This document shows, in pieces, positions 1-5,139 of a stretch of 6,111 nucleotides of DNA. Below the pieces are notes generated by a model that saw nothing but the letters and a program-made list of their open reading frames with translations, was not told where the DNA came from and did no database searches. The position numbers and the translations under genes were made by a program. Every line of letters starts with the position of its first letter. Position 1 is the stretch's first letter. This stretch comes from an uncultured Oxalobacteraceae bacterium (lineage in GTDB: Bacteria > Pseudomonadota > Gammaproteobacteria > Burkholderiales > Burkholderiaceae), in assembly GCA_946478765.1 (NCBI GenBank), contig CAMLDH010000240.1, forward strand, positions 1-6,111, in the 5' to 3' direction.

Positions 1-709
1 ATTGCTCATGCTGCTTCATCGCTTCATCCAAGACTACGCTAGGTAAACATAGATCGGTGTCGAGGAAAGCTTCTTCGTCATCGGACAAGTTCAAATAGGC
101 TAAGGCGGCGTCGTACCACTCGTGAGGGGCGGACCACATAATTTGAAACGGCTCGCCAAAATTGACCGCATACTTGGCCCTTTCGGCCACTTCCCCAACG
201 AAGTTGAAGAACTGTGGCAGGTAGACTCGCGTACCAATCAGCTTGATCGATATCCCATTAATGATTGCATGGGACTCAATCACCGCAAAAGGGTCGGGCC
301 CAATACCTGACGATCGCCATGGTGAATGACTAAGCGTATCGGTTATGTCCTTGAGTTCCGTTGCCCGGTCATAGACGTCAAAGACGCTTTTAACTACGTC
401 GAATAAGCCTGCAAGGTTGCAATTGGTGAGGACGTGCTGGCAAATTGCGTGAGAAATGTGTTGTGCATTCCTTGCCAGATAATCTCTTCCCTCGTGAGAA
501 TCGGGTAAAAGCGATAATACGAGCGCTCCAGTGTGAACGTCATCGGACTCGATGCGAGACATCAAATCCTTCCAGCTCGAGCACCCATAGGCGGCTCTTG
601 CAAGGATATTCCGCGCTGGATCAAGAGGGATATTGAGCAAGTATTTTAGGCGCTTTGCCTGGCGGACAACATTTTCTTGCAACTGTTGCCGTGTGATGGT
701 CGTCGTCAT
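1..709 (-). CDS. Hypothetical protein, C-terminus cut by the window edge
   Basis: An uninterrupted minus-strand frame of 236 codons starts at an ATG (709-707) and is still open at base 1, so the C-terminus lies outside the window. A purine-rich GGAGAG (719-714) lies 4 nt before the ATG and supports this start; the protein begins MTTTITRQQL. Residues 12-52 form a basic, helical segment ending in SWKDLMSRI. It resembles the short N-terminal pattern 'AKRL...LA..G...W..L' seen at the front of assorted mobile-island and glyoxalase-like proteins, which is an inference and not a domain assignment. The rest (about 55-236) is mixed alpha/beta, acidic toward residues 209-220, with no signal peptide, membrane segment or catalytic motif that I recognise. 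It points away from the IS and shares no operon with any gene visible here. The long open frame and the RBS make it a credible gene. Its function is unknown. Confidence 0.75.
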   Translation of the reverse strand, partial: MTTTITRQQLQENVVRQAKRLKYLLNIPLDPARNILARAAYGCSSWKDLMSRIESDDVHTGALVLSLLPDSHEGRDYLARNAQHISHAICQHVLTNCNLAGLFDVVKSVFDVYDRATELKDITDTLSHSPWRSSGIGPDPFAVIESHAIINGISIKLIGTRVYLPQFFNFVGEVAERAKYAVNFGEPFQIMWSAPHEWYDAALAYLNLSDDEEAFLDTDLCLPSVVLDEAMKQHEQ

Positions 710-733
710 AACTCTCTCCGTTGCCAAATGAAT

Positions 734-766
734 GCATCAGAGACGCCTACCCACATTCCCTGATGC
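734..766. repeat. Inverted repeat upstream of the left-edge gene
   Basis: GCATCAG (734-740) and CTGATGC (760-766) form 7-bp perfect arms around a 19-bp spacer, 25-57 bp upstream of the minus-strand ATG at 709. A second dyad, GCCTACCC (745-752) with GGGTAGGC (839-846), overlaps it. Both lie where a promoter or operator of the left gene would be. No convincing -35/-10 pair could be assigned, and short arms like these can arise by chance. Confidence 0.3.
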
Positions 767-803
767 CCGGAAAGGGTTAAATTCATCAAGGAGGACTACA
801 TAG

Positions 804-956
804 TTGTATCCACTTTGCTGCGGCCTAAAGAGCCCATGGGGTAGGCAGCTCGCCGACTATGACGACGATTTCAGAAAAATTGTAGTTGAGAAGACGTTCA
901 CTGGTCAAGTAAGGGCTTTGTCCGCCCAGGGCGATTGCGCTTCAAAGGCCTTGTAA
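804..956 (+). pseudogene. Short ORF running into the IS end, possible interrupted gene
   Basis: An almost ideal Shine-Dalgarno sequence, AAGGAGGA (788-795), stands 8 nt before a TTG at 804. That codon opens a 50-codon frame (MYPLCCGLKS...) ending at TAA 954-956. The last 11 codons lie inside the insertion sequence, whose left end is at 924, so the native product, if any, was cut by the insertion. I do not recognise the peptide. The RBS is the main reason to list it. The non-ATG start, short length and lack of a matching continuation on the right flank (2137 onward) keep confidence low. Confidence 0.2.
924..941 (+). repeat. IS left terminal inverted repeat
   Basis: The sequence GCCCAGGGCGATTGCGCT matches the reverse complement of 2119-2136 at 16 of 18 positions, differing only at positions 10 and 13. 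It marks the left end of the ISAs1-family element. Confidence 0.85.
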
Positions 957-1004
957 ACTTTTGCTGGGTAGTGTAAACAGCAAGATTCCCTTGGAGACAT
1001 GCCA

Positions 1005-2120
1005 ATGCTGCCGAATCCGCTGCCGTTCTTCGCTGAGTTACCCGATCCTCGCCGCGAGACACGCAACAAACTCCACAAGCTGGAAGACATCGTCATGATT
1101 ACGCTGTGTGCCGTGCTGGGCGGATATGAAGACTGGGTGAGCATCGAAGATTTTGGCTATGCAAACGAAGAATGGTTGCGGGGCTTTCTTGAGTTGCCCA
1201 ATGGGATACCGTCGCACGATACCTTGAGCGACGTCATCGGCAGAATCGATCGGCATGCATTCGCCTCAGCCTTCGGAGAATGGGTGCGCGCCGGGCTGCC
1301 GGAATTGGCTGGGCATCAGGTCGCAGTCGATGGCAAGAGCTTGCGCGGCAGTCGGAGCGACGACGGCATGGTGCACCTGATCAGCGCCTACGCGACCCAG
1401 GCCCGGCTTGTATTGGCGGCGAACGCGATTCCCGACAAGGCCAATGAAATTACCGCCATTCCCGGATTGCTGGTGCAGTTGGACTTGGCGGGCGCCATCG
1501 TGACGATCGATGCGATGGGATGTCAAAAGAACGTTGCCAAGGTCATCGTCGAGCAAAAAGCGGACTACGTGCTGGCGCTCAAGGAGAACCACCCTGGTTT
1601 GCATGAAGACGTCAAACTGTGGCTCGATGACAGCAACCAGCAGGGTTATGTCCACGCCCACGAAACCATCGAAAAAGACCATGGCCGCATCGAGAGCCGC
1701 CGCACCGTCGTCAGCACGGACATCGAATGGCTCTCGCAGAAATCGCAGTGGCAGGGCTTGCAAGCGGTCGCCATGGTCGAATCGAGCCGCGAAATTGGCG
1801 GCAAGGTCAGTTGCGAACGGCGCTACTACCTGTGCGCCATCACCGACGTCGCGCGCATCGCACTGGCAATTCGCCATCACTGGGCCATCGAGAATCAGCA
1901 GCACTGGATTCTGGACGTGCAGTTCGGCGAAGACGCCCATCGCACTCGAAAGGATCACTCCGCAGCCAATCTCGGCATGATCCGTCGCGCCGCACTTAAC
2001 CTATTGCAGCAGGACACCTCCAACAAATGGAGCATCAGGCGTCGAAAAATGCGCGCCAACTTTGACCTCACCTACCGTGAATCGATACTTTTCAATTCAG
2101 GGCCGGAAATTAACACATAG
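1005..2120 (+). CDS. ISAs1-family DDE transposase
   Basis: This is the cut-and-paste transposase of the surrounding element. The N-terminus (NPLPFFAELPDPR) followed by a helical region with 'LCAVLGGYEDW' is typical of the ISAs1/H-repeat family. Numbering from the upstream ATG at 999, the catalytic triad is visible as D111 in VAVDGKSLRGS, D171 in IVTIDAMGCQ and E298 in AIENQQHW, followed by the family signature LDVQFGEDAHRTR (about 306-318). The frame is intact and about 370 residues long, normal for the family, so the enzyme should be active. Start choice: GGAG at 993-996 is only 2 nt from the ATG at 999 but 8 nt from the in-frame ATG at 1005, which makes 1005 more likely. A weak promoter, TTGTAA (951-956) with a poor -10 17 bp on, may lie in the left end. 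The antisense frame at 1266-1958 is a shadow of this gene. Confidence 0.96.
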   Translation: MLPNPLPFFAELPDPRRETRNKLHKLEDIVMITLCAVLGGYEDWVSIEDFGYANEEWLRGFLELPNGIPSHDTLSDVIGRIDRHAFASAFGEWVRAGLPELAGHQVAVDGKSLRGSRSDDGMVHLISAYATQARLVLAANAIPDKANEITAIPGLLVQLDLAGAIVTIDAMGCQKNVAKVIVEQKADYVLALKENHPGLHEDVKLWLDDSNQQGYVHAHETIEKDHGRIESRRTVVSTDIEWLSQKSQWQGLQAVAMVESSREIGGKVSCERRYYLCAITDVARIALAIRHHWAIENQQHWILDVQFGEDAHRTRKDHSAANLGMIRRAALNLLQQDTSNKWSIRRRKMRANFDLTYRESILFNSGPEINT

Positions 2121-2136
2121 CGCGATTGCCCTGGGC
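2119..2136 (-). repeat. IS right terminal inverted repeat
   Basis: The reverse complement, GCCCAGGGCAATCGCGCT, matches the left end at 924-941 with two mismatches. It begins within the TAG stop codon of the transposase (2118-2120). Confidence 0.85.
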
Positions 2137-2288
2137 ATGTGTGCGCGGCGCTATGGGATGACGAATCGGAACTCGACTGCGCGGCTACATGTACGAAATC
2201 AGCGGAATTTGTGAAATGTGTTTTGTGACAAGCAGTTCGGCTGCGTTAGCCATCTACGACGTGGCACCTAAAATGAGAAATAACTTTA
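2137..2288. other. Gap between IS and toxin-antitoxin promoter, no gene seen
   Basis: Together with the leader below, this makes a 328-bp stretch (2121-2448) without a convincing gene. Plus-strand frames here are under 30 codons. A 22-codon minus-strand frame (ATG near 2249) has no ribosome binding site. The segment may be the right-hand remainder of the sequence that the IS entered. Confidence 0.5.
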
Positions 2289-2317
2289 TTGCGGATATTT
2301 CGGTTATTTCGTATAAT
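2289..2317 (+). promoter_or_regulatory. Sigma-70-type promoter of the HTH/PIN operon
   Basis: TTGCGG (2289-2294), a 17-bp spacer and a perfect TATAAT (2312-2317) form a near-consensus promoter in an AT-rich stretch. Transcription should begin near 2324, giving a leader of about 125 nt before the antitoxin ATG. A second TATAAT at 2323-2328 lacks a comparable -35 box. Confidence 0.7.
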
Positions 2318-2344
2318 TTGTTTATAATGGTTTTGAAGCTCCCC

Positions 2345-2393
2345 TCACCTTAGGCGCAGCAATTTGTTGCACAAATTGCTGCGCCTAAGGTGA
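2345..2393. repeat. Perfect 23-bp hairpin in the operon leader
   Basis: Bases 2345-2367 are exactly complementary to 2371-2393, leaving only the 3-nt loop TGC. Two further C-G pairs are possible beyond a single mismatch (2342-2343 with 2395-2396). The hairpin lies between the promoter and the antitoxin start, at about +22 to +70 of the predicted transcript. No T-tract follows on either strand, so it is not a standard intrinsic terminator. It could be an operator for the HTH protein, an RNA structure cut by or protecting against the PIN nuclease, an attenuator, or a relic of a small palindromic element. Confidence 0.85.
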
Positions 2394-2448
2394 AGGATTC
2401 GCCACACTGAATCATTTGCGTGCACTTTTAAAACCCAGGAGAAATGAC

Positions 2449-2922
2449 ATGTCCAGCAGCCTCGATCTTGAAATGGTCTTGGATAGCAAGGAAGATCTGG
2501 AGCTCGCAAAAGCGGCTCAGCGTTGCATCGTCAGTTCGCTGGATCACTCCAAGGCCATCAATATTGCCATCGTTGAAGATGGCTTGGAGCGCTTGAGCGA
2601 ATCGCCGGTGCTAAGACTGCCACCGAAAGTATTGCGCCTGTTTGCTGATGTCCTTGGCTCATTGGCACAAGGTAAAGCGATCGCCGTCATGCCCAAGGAA
2701 CTCGATGTTACGACGCAAGAGGCGGCGATGTTCCTGAATGTTTCTCGTCCTTATCTTGTCCGATTGTTAGAAGAAGGCAAGATCCCATTTCATAAAGTGG
2801 GAACACATCGAAGAATACGCTTTGAAGATGTCGTCCAGTACAAGGAAGACCGGCAGAGAATTTCCAAGGATGCCCTGCAGAAGCTGGCCGATCAAGCCCA
2901 GGAGCTTGGCATGGGGTATTAA
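2449..2922 (+). CDS. Excisionase-family HTH protein, putative antitoxin of the PIN toxin
   Basis: This 157-residue protein probably binds DNA and neutralises the PIN-domain protein encoded directly after it. Residues 86-133 form an excisionase-like (MerR-type winged HTH) DNA-binding domain: VTTQEAAMFLNVSRPYLVRL, then EEGKIPFHKVGTHRRIRFED and a basic tail. Residues 1-80 are mostly helical and may carry dimerisation. The C-terminal helix (134-154) is a candidate toxin-binding segment; this is inferred from type II antitoxin architecture. Start: AGGAG (2437-2441) stands 7 nt before the ATG at 2449. An in-frame TTG at 2416 is upstream of that RBS and is unlikely to be used. The stop codon TAA shares its last A with the next ATG (TAATG), so translation is probably coupled. 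Autoregulation through the upstream promoter and dyad is likely but unproven. A lone regulator is the alternative reading. Confidence 0.88.
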   Translation: MSSSLDLEMVLDSKEDLELAKAAQRCIVSSLDHSKAINIAIVEDGLERLSESPVLRLPPKVLRLFADVLGSLAQGKAIAVMPKELDVTTQEAAMFLNVSRPYLVRLLEEGKIPFHKVGTHRRIRFEDVVQYKEDRQRISKDALQKLADQAQELGMGY

Positions 2923-3500
2923 TGGCCGGGTCTTACAGCTATACCGTGATTCTCGATGCGTGTGTCTTATATCCGGCACCGCTGCGAGACTTGCTGTTGA
3001 GCCTCGCTGCCGAGGGGATATTCCGTGCTCGCTGGACCTCAATCATTCAGGATGAATGGACAAGAAATGCATTGGCCAATCGTCCTGATCTGAAACCTGA
3101 GGCACTTCGCAATACCGCAACGTTGATGAATCAGGCAATCGAGGATAGTTTGGTGGAAAACTTCGAGTATCTGATCGAGTCACTTTCACTTCCTGATCCA
3201 AACGACAGGCATGTCCTTGCCGCCGCGATTGTGGGCCACGCGGATGCGATCGTCACTTTCAATCTCAGGGATTTTCCTGAAGCGATGACCAATGTCCACG
3301 GCATTGAAATCCTGCATCCGGATGATTTCCTTATTGCGCAATACGACTTGGCTCCCGTGAAAATGCTCAAGACTGTCAAGGCACTCCGCGAGCGACTCAG
3401 GAAGCCGCCGAAGACGGCACAAGAGCTCATCGCCACATACCAGTCCCAAGGTTTGCCGCAAACTTGCCAGTTGCTGAAAGACGCCATCGAATTGATCTGA
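2922..3500 (+). CDS. PIN-domain ribonuclease, putative toxin
   Basis: This 192-residue protein has a PIN (PilT N-terminus) nuclease fold. Acidic residues expected for Mg2+-dependent RNA cleavage are in place: D12 in VILDACVLYP, E45 in QDEWTRN, D95 in DPNDRHVLAAA and D117 in VTFNLRDFP (with N114). The fold spans about residues 7-138. The remaining 54 residues (KALRERLRKPPKTAQEL...) are a basic helical extension. The motif order and the 'LYPAPLRDLLL...RARWT...DEWTRN' stretch are characteristic of PIN proteins paired with HTH antitoxins. Toxins of this broad VapC-like class usually cut tRNA, rRNA or mRNA in the cytoplasm; the target here cannot be read from sequence. The ATG overlaps the antitoxin stop by one base, and GGGG (2913-2916) is a plausible RBS. 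All key residues are present, so it should be active. The antisense frame at 3131-3682 is a shadow. Confidence 0.9.
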   Translation: MAGSYSYTVILDACVLYPAPLRDLLLSLAAEGIFRARWTSIIQDEWTRNALANRPDLKPEALRNTATLMNQAIEDSLVENFEYLIESLSLPDPNDRHVLAAAIVGHADAIVTFNLRDFPEAMTNVHGIEILHPDDFLIAQYDLAPVKMLKTVKALRERLRKPPKTAQELIATYQSQGLPQTCQLLKDAIELI

Positions 3501-3508
3501 ATCAGATC
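3494..3508. repeat. Short dyad over the PIN-gene stop codon
   Basis: GATCTGA (3494-3500) and TCAGATC (3502-3508) are perfect 7-bp arms around one A. The left arm ends exactly with the TGA stop. The lack of a real loop and of a following T-run argues against an intrinsic terminator. Confidence 0.4.
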
Positions 3509-3577
3509 GCTATCCACGTTAGGATTGTCAACGATAACGAGGCTAGGACATACGCGTGAAAATTTAGCAGGCGAAAA

Positions 3578-3685
3578 ATGGGGCACATCACTTTCACCCA
3601 GGTTACCGGGGAAGTCGCCAAGGAAGTTGAGAGACTGCTGCCGGTTCTGAACGACGAGAGTGGAAGATGTCCCAGCAGGCACTGA
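3578..3685 (+). CDS. Possible 35-residue small ORF
   Basis: The frame starts at ATG 3578 and ends at TGA 3683-3685. It encodes a hydrophilic, apparently helical peptide (MGHITFTQVTGEVAKEVERL...) whose composition resembles a real protein more than most short frames here. Only a weak AGGCGA lies 4 nt upstream. The peptide is not recognised. It could be a gene remnant or chance. Confidence 0.2.
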   Translation: MGHITFTQVTGEVAKEVERLLPVLNDESGRCPSRH

Positions 3686-3708
3686 AGCCTATGCAGACCC
3701 TAAATTTT

Positions 3709-3729
3709 TGACGGTATCAGTGACGGTAT
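3709..3729. repeat. Tandem TGACGGTAT direct repeat
   Basis: TGACGGTAT occurs twice, at 3709-3717 and 3721-3729, with starts 12 bp apart and CAG between them. Closely spaced copies could be a binding site for a regulator or an integrase arm-type site. No integrase gene is in the window, so the role is open. Confidence 0.45.
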
Positions 3730-3928
3730 TTCATGTTTTCAAAAACAGAAAATCCTTCATCCATGCGAATTTGCGCAGGCTGTTCCACTCCACGCGTTTC
3801 GCGCTTGGTGTTGCACAAAGGTGTGATACATGACTGCTACATTTTTCAACTACATCTCGAACGTATCGGGCTTCCTAACCTGACATCGAGTGCGGGCAGG
3901 TCTGCCGGCGCTTAGAACTAAATCATTA

Positions 3929-4063
3929 ATGCCGAAGAAGGACACACCAGATTCAGAAGACCGCGACGCGTATAGCAGCAGTGAAAATTATCGGCGTGCC
4001 GCCAGAATGCAGTCGCGAAGTTCTTGGCGTCTTTACGTAGGTGTCGCACGCCAGGCGGTCTAG
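3929..4063 (+). CDS. Possible 44-residue small ORF convergent with the membrane-protein gene
   Basis: The frame starts at ATG 3929 and stops at TAG 4061-4063. It encodes a charged peptide (MPKKDTPDSEDRDAYSSSEN...) ending WRLYVGVARQAV. Its stop overlaps the stop of the minus-strand membrane-protein gene by two bases (both use the CTAG at 4060-4063). There is no clear RBS upstream and the peptide is not recognised. The strongly hydrophilic start and tidy length give it slight support, perhaps as the N-terminal remnant of a larger gene. Confidence 0.22.
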   Translation: MPKKDTPDSEDRDAYSSSENYRRAARMQSRSSWRLYVGVARQAV

Positions 4064-4536
4064 CCGTTTTGCTTCCCGCGAGTAGTTGTCGTATTGGTGC
4101 CAGTGCGATTTTCCTTCTTTGAAAAGAGATAACGGGTAATCACATAGACGACGCCGAATACCTCTGTCAGGGTGCCGGCCATAAACAAATTAAGATGGCT
4201 CGATTCCTTGAACGAGAGAAAATTGAGTCCGACTGCGATAAAGACGCTGTTCATTGCAACCAGTTGACCAATGAGAATGCCAATGAACCAATAAGCATAG
4301 ATCTTTTTTAACTTCGTATCAGTCTTATGATCATCAACGATGGCGCGCTGCAAGTCATCGAGATTGGTGATTTCTTTCGCATCAGGTTGCTTTAGCGAGT
4401 TGCGAACGGCCGAGACTAAGGCAGAAGTTTCCTTCTGTTCCTCGGACCTTGAGTCAGCAGCCGACTTGCGTTCTCTCCGAACCGATGACGCGACATCAGC
4501 ATCGGGCTTTTCTTTAATATCGGACTGCTGCTCCAA
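4060..4536 (-). CDS. Two-helix membrane protein, second gene of the ImmA-type operon
   Basis: This 158-residue protein has a highly charged soluble N-terminus (1-78, rich in Glu, Lys, Asp, Ser). Two membrane helices follow, about 80-106 (YAYWFIGILIGQLVAMNSVF) and 116-138 (LFMAGTLTEVFGVVYVITRY), then a short basic tail. The positive residues around the helices suggest that both termini face the cytoplasm. I do not recognise a named family. The layout resembles small membrane anchors or effectors found beside peptidases and defence genes (inference). The only available start is TTG at 4536, 2 nt after the stop of the upstream peptidase gene, with AAGGA 10 nt before it. Expression therefore probably relies on coupling or re-initiation, or on frameshifting from the upstream gene, whose -1 frame is open into this one from about 4584. 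Confidence 0.7.
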   Translation of the reverse strand: MEQQSDIKEKPDADVASSVRRERKSAADSRSEEQKETSALVSAVRNSLKQPDAKEITNLDDLQRAIVDDHKTDTKLKKIYAYWFIGILIGQLVAMNSVFIAVGLNFLSFKESSHLNLFMAGTLTEVFGVVYVITRYLFSKKENRTGTNTTTTRGKQNG

Positions 4537-4538
4537 CC

Positions 4539-5027
4539 CTAATTTGTCCTTAAGCCAAGATTTTTGAGGCGGTAGCGAATAGCATCATCGGAAACACCAA
4601 AGTGTTGAGCCATCAAGAATGTGGCGGTGCCTGCTTTAACAAGCCGCTTAACTTCATCTTCTGGCATCAAAAGCGCAGCTGCGAACTGGTTTGCAAAAAT
4701 CTCATCTGGATTTGTGCCAGCGCTTGCCTGTTGGCCACGAAGGTCAACATACTCGTATTGTTCGCCATCCTGGTTTAATCGGTCAGCATAGTGTCCGATT
4801 TCGTGTGCGCAGCTAAAACGCTTACGATTCTTGCTGTCCGACTTGCTCAAGACGATTACTGGGTCTTTCTCTTTGTCTTTTATCAAAGCTCCGGAGACGG
4901 ACTCAGGCAAATCCGTTTCGATTACGTCAAGACCAAGTTGAGCTGCAATCCAAACTGGATCAACGGGGAAGCCTCGCTCGCCCCATATTGATTCAAGTAG
5001 TTCGTTTGCAGAAGTTTTAGCGTCCAT
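4539..5027 (-). CDS. ImmA/IrrE-family zinc metallopeptidase
   Basis: This 162-residue protein is a cytoplasmic zinc peptidase of the ImmA/IrrE (COG2856-type) family. Members cleave or inactivate repressors and so switch on mobile-element or stress genes. The zinc motif is CAHEIGHYAD, with H75, E76 and H79. The family signature EIFANQFAAALLMP (109-122) supplies the probable third ligand, E109. The C-terminal segment 135-159 (MAQHFGVSDDAIRYRLKNLG) is the usual HTH-like end. Start: the frame extends upstream to an ATG at 5135, but that codon lies inside the predicted LexA box and upstream of the predicted -10. The ATG at 5027 (MDAKTSANELLESIW) matches where the family begins, though its RBS is weak. 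No XRE-type repressor gene, the common partner, is beside it; a membrane protein follows directly. Induction by DNA damage is predicted from the upstream box. Confidence 0.9.
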   Translation of the reverse strand: MDAKTSANELLESIWGERGFPVDPVWIAAQLGLDVIETDLPESVSGALIKDKEKDPVIVLSKSDSKNRKRFSCAHEIGHYADRLNQDGEQYEYVDLRGQQASAGTNPDEIFANQFAAALLMPEDEVKRLVKAGTATFLMAQHFGVSDDAIRYRLKNLGLRTN

Positions 5028-5058
5028 AACGTGAAATATATATGAAAACTTGTCCGTA

Positions 5059-5074
5059 AACAAAAAGTTTTGTT
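5059..5074. repeat. AACAAAA/TTTTGTT dyad in the peptidase leader
   Basis: AACAAAA (5059-5065) and TTTTGTT (5068-5074) are perfect arms around a 2-bp AG. The dyad lies 32-47 bp upstream of the peptidase ATG, within the predicted transcript. It is AT-rich, so chance is a real possibility, but it sits next to a second, stronger dyad. Confidence 0.4.
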
Positions 5075-5081
5075 CTTTAGG

Positions 5082-5103
5082 AACCTTGTTAGGAAACAAG
5101 GTT
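5082..5103. promoter_or_regulatory. 9-bp dyad at the predicted transcription start, possible operator
   Basis: AACCTTGTT (5082-5090) and AACAAGGTT (5095-5103) are perfect 9-bp arms with a 4-bp AGGA centre. The predicted start of the minus-strand transcript (about 5100) falls inside it, a usual place for a repressor operator. It could equally fold as a 5' hairpin in the mRNA. Confidence 0.55.
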
Positions 5104-5106
5104 GAC

Positions 5107-5112
5107 TTTATA
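5107..5112 (-). promoter_or_regulatory. Predicted -10 element of the peptidase operon
   Basis: On the minus strand the bases read TATAAA, at a suitable distance from a -35 region covered by the LexA box. No good -35 hexamer is visible (TGTGCA at a 16-bp spacing is the best), so the promoter call is moderate. Confidence 0.5.
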
Positions 5113-5123
5113 GCACGAAATAC

Positions 5124-5139
5124 CTGTATGCACATACAG
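5124..5139 (-). promoter_or_regulatory. Predicted LexA binding site (SOS box)
   Basis: On the plus strand the site reads CTGTATGCACATACAG, an exact CTGT-N8-ACAG with symmetric inner bases. This is the LexA core of E. coli and of many beta- and gammaproteobacteria. On the minus strand it is preceded by TA, giving the full consensus half TACTGTAT. It ends 11 bp upstream of the TATAAA -10 and covers the -35 region, so bound LexA would block transcription of the peptidase/membrane-protein operon. Confidence 0.7.

Larger units (their letters stand above)
924..2136 (+). mobile_element. ISAs1-family insertion sequence, complete
   Basis: This 1213-bp element is bounded by 18-bp imperfect terminal inverted repeats (924-941 and 2119-2136, 16 of 18 positions identical) and contains one intact transposase gene on the plus strand. 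Size, single-ORF organisation and the transposase sequence all fit the ISAs1 family. Extending the repeats by one base in either direction breaks the match, which fixes the likely ends. The 10 bp on each side (GGCTTTGTCC on the left, ATGTGTGCGC on the right) do not match, so no target-site duplication is visible. The right inverted repeat overlaps the transposase stop codon. A TGTAAAC direct repeat (952-958 and 972-978, about two helical turns apart) lies just inside the left end and could be a transposase-binding or promoter element; this is speculation. Confidence 0.9.
3501..4059. other. 559-bp gap with only short or degenerate ORFs
   Basis: No recognisable gene lies between the PIN gene and the convergent membrane-protein gene. 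The stretch holds two short plus-strand frames (3578-3685 and 3929-4063, listed separately), a 60-codon frame at 3733-3915 with no RBS and unremarkable composition, and a tandem TGACGGTAT repeat near 3709-3729. No intrinsic terminator with a T-run was found for either converging operon. The mixed texture suggests debris between separately acquired modules. Confidence 0.5.

Noticed and set aside
1266..1958. 230-codon open frame on the minus strand inside the transposase gene
   Set aside because: It lies fully antisense to an intact transposase with all catalytic motifs and has no recognisable motif; it is a by-product of the coding strand's codon pattern.
2345..2393. Hairpin as an intrinsic terminator or as an integron attC site
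   Set aside because: No T-tract follows on either strand. The TTAGGC/GCCTAA edges are in the opposite orientation to the RYYYAAC...GTTRRRY layout of attC, and no integron integrase is present.
3131..3682. 183-codon minus-strand frame opposite the PIN gene
   Set aside because: Most of it is antisense to the PIN gene, whose motifs are clear. It has no plausible RBS and the composition is not protein-like.
3733..3915. 60-codon plus-strand frame
   Set aside because: It has no RBS, no recognisable motif and a composition typical of translated non-coding DNA.
5028..5135. Longer peptidase starting at the ATG at 5135 (198 residues)
   Set aside because: That ATG lies inside the LexA-like palindrome and upstream of the predicted -10. 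The extra 36 residues look unlike the family, which begins near MDAKTSANELLESIW.
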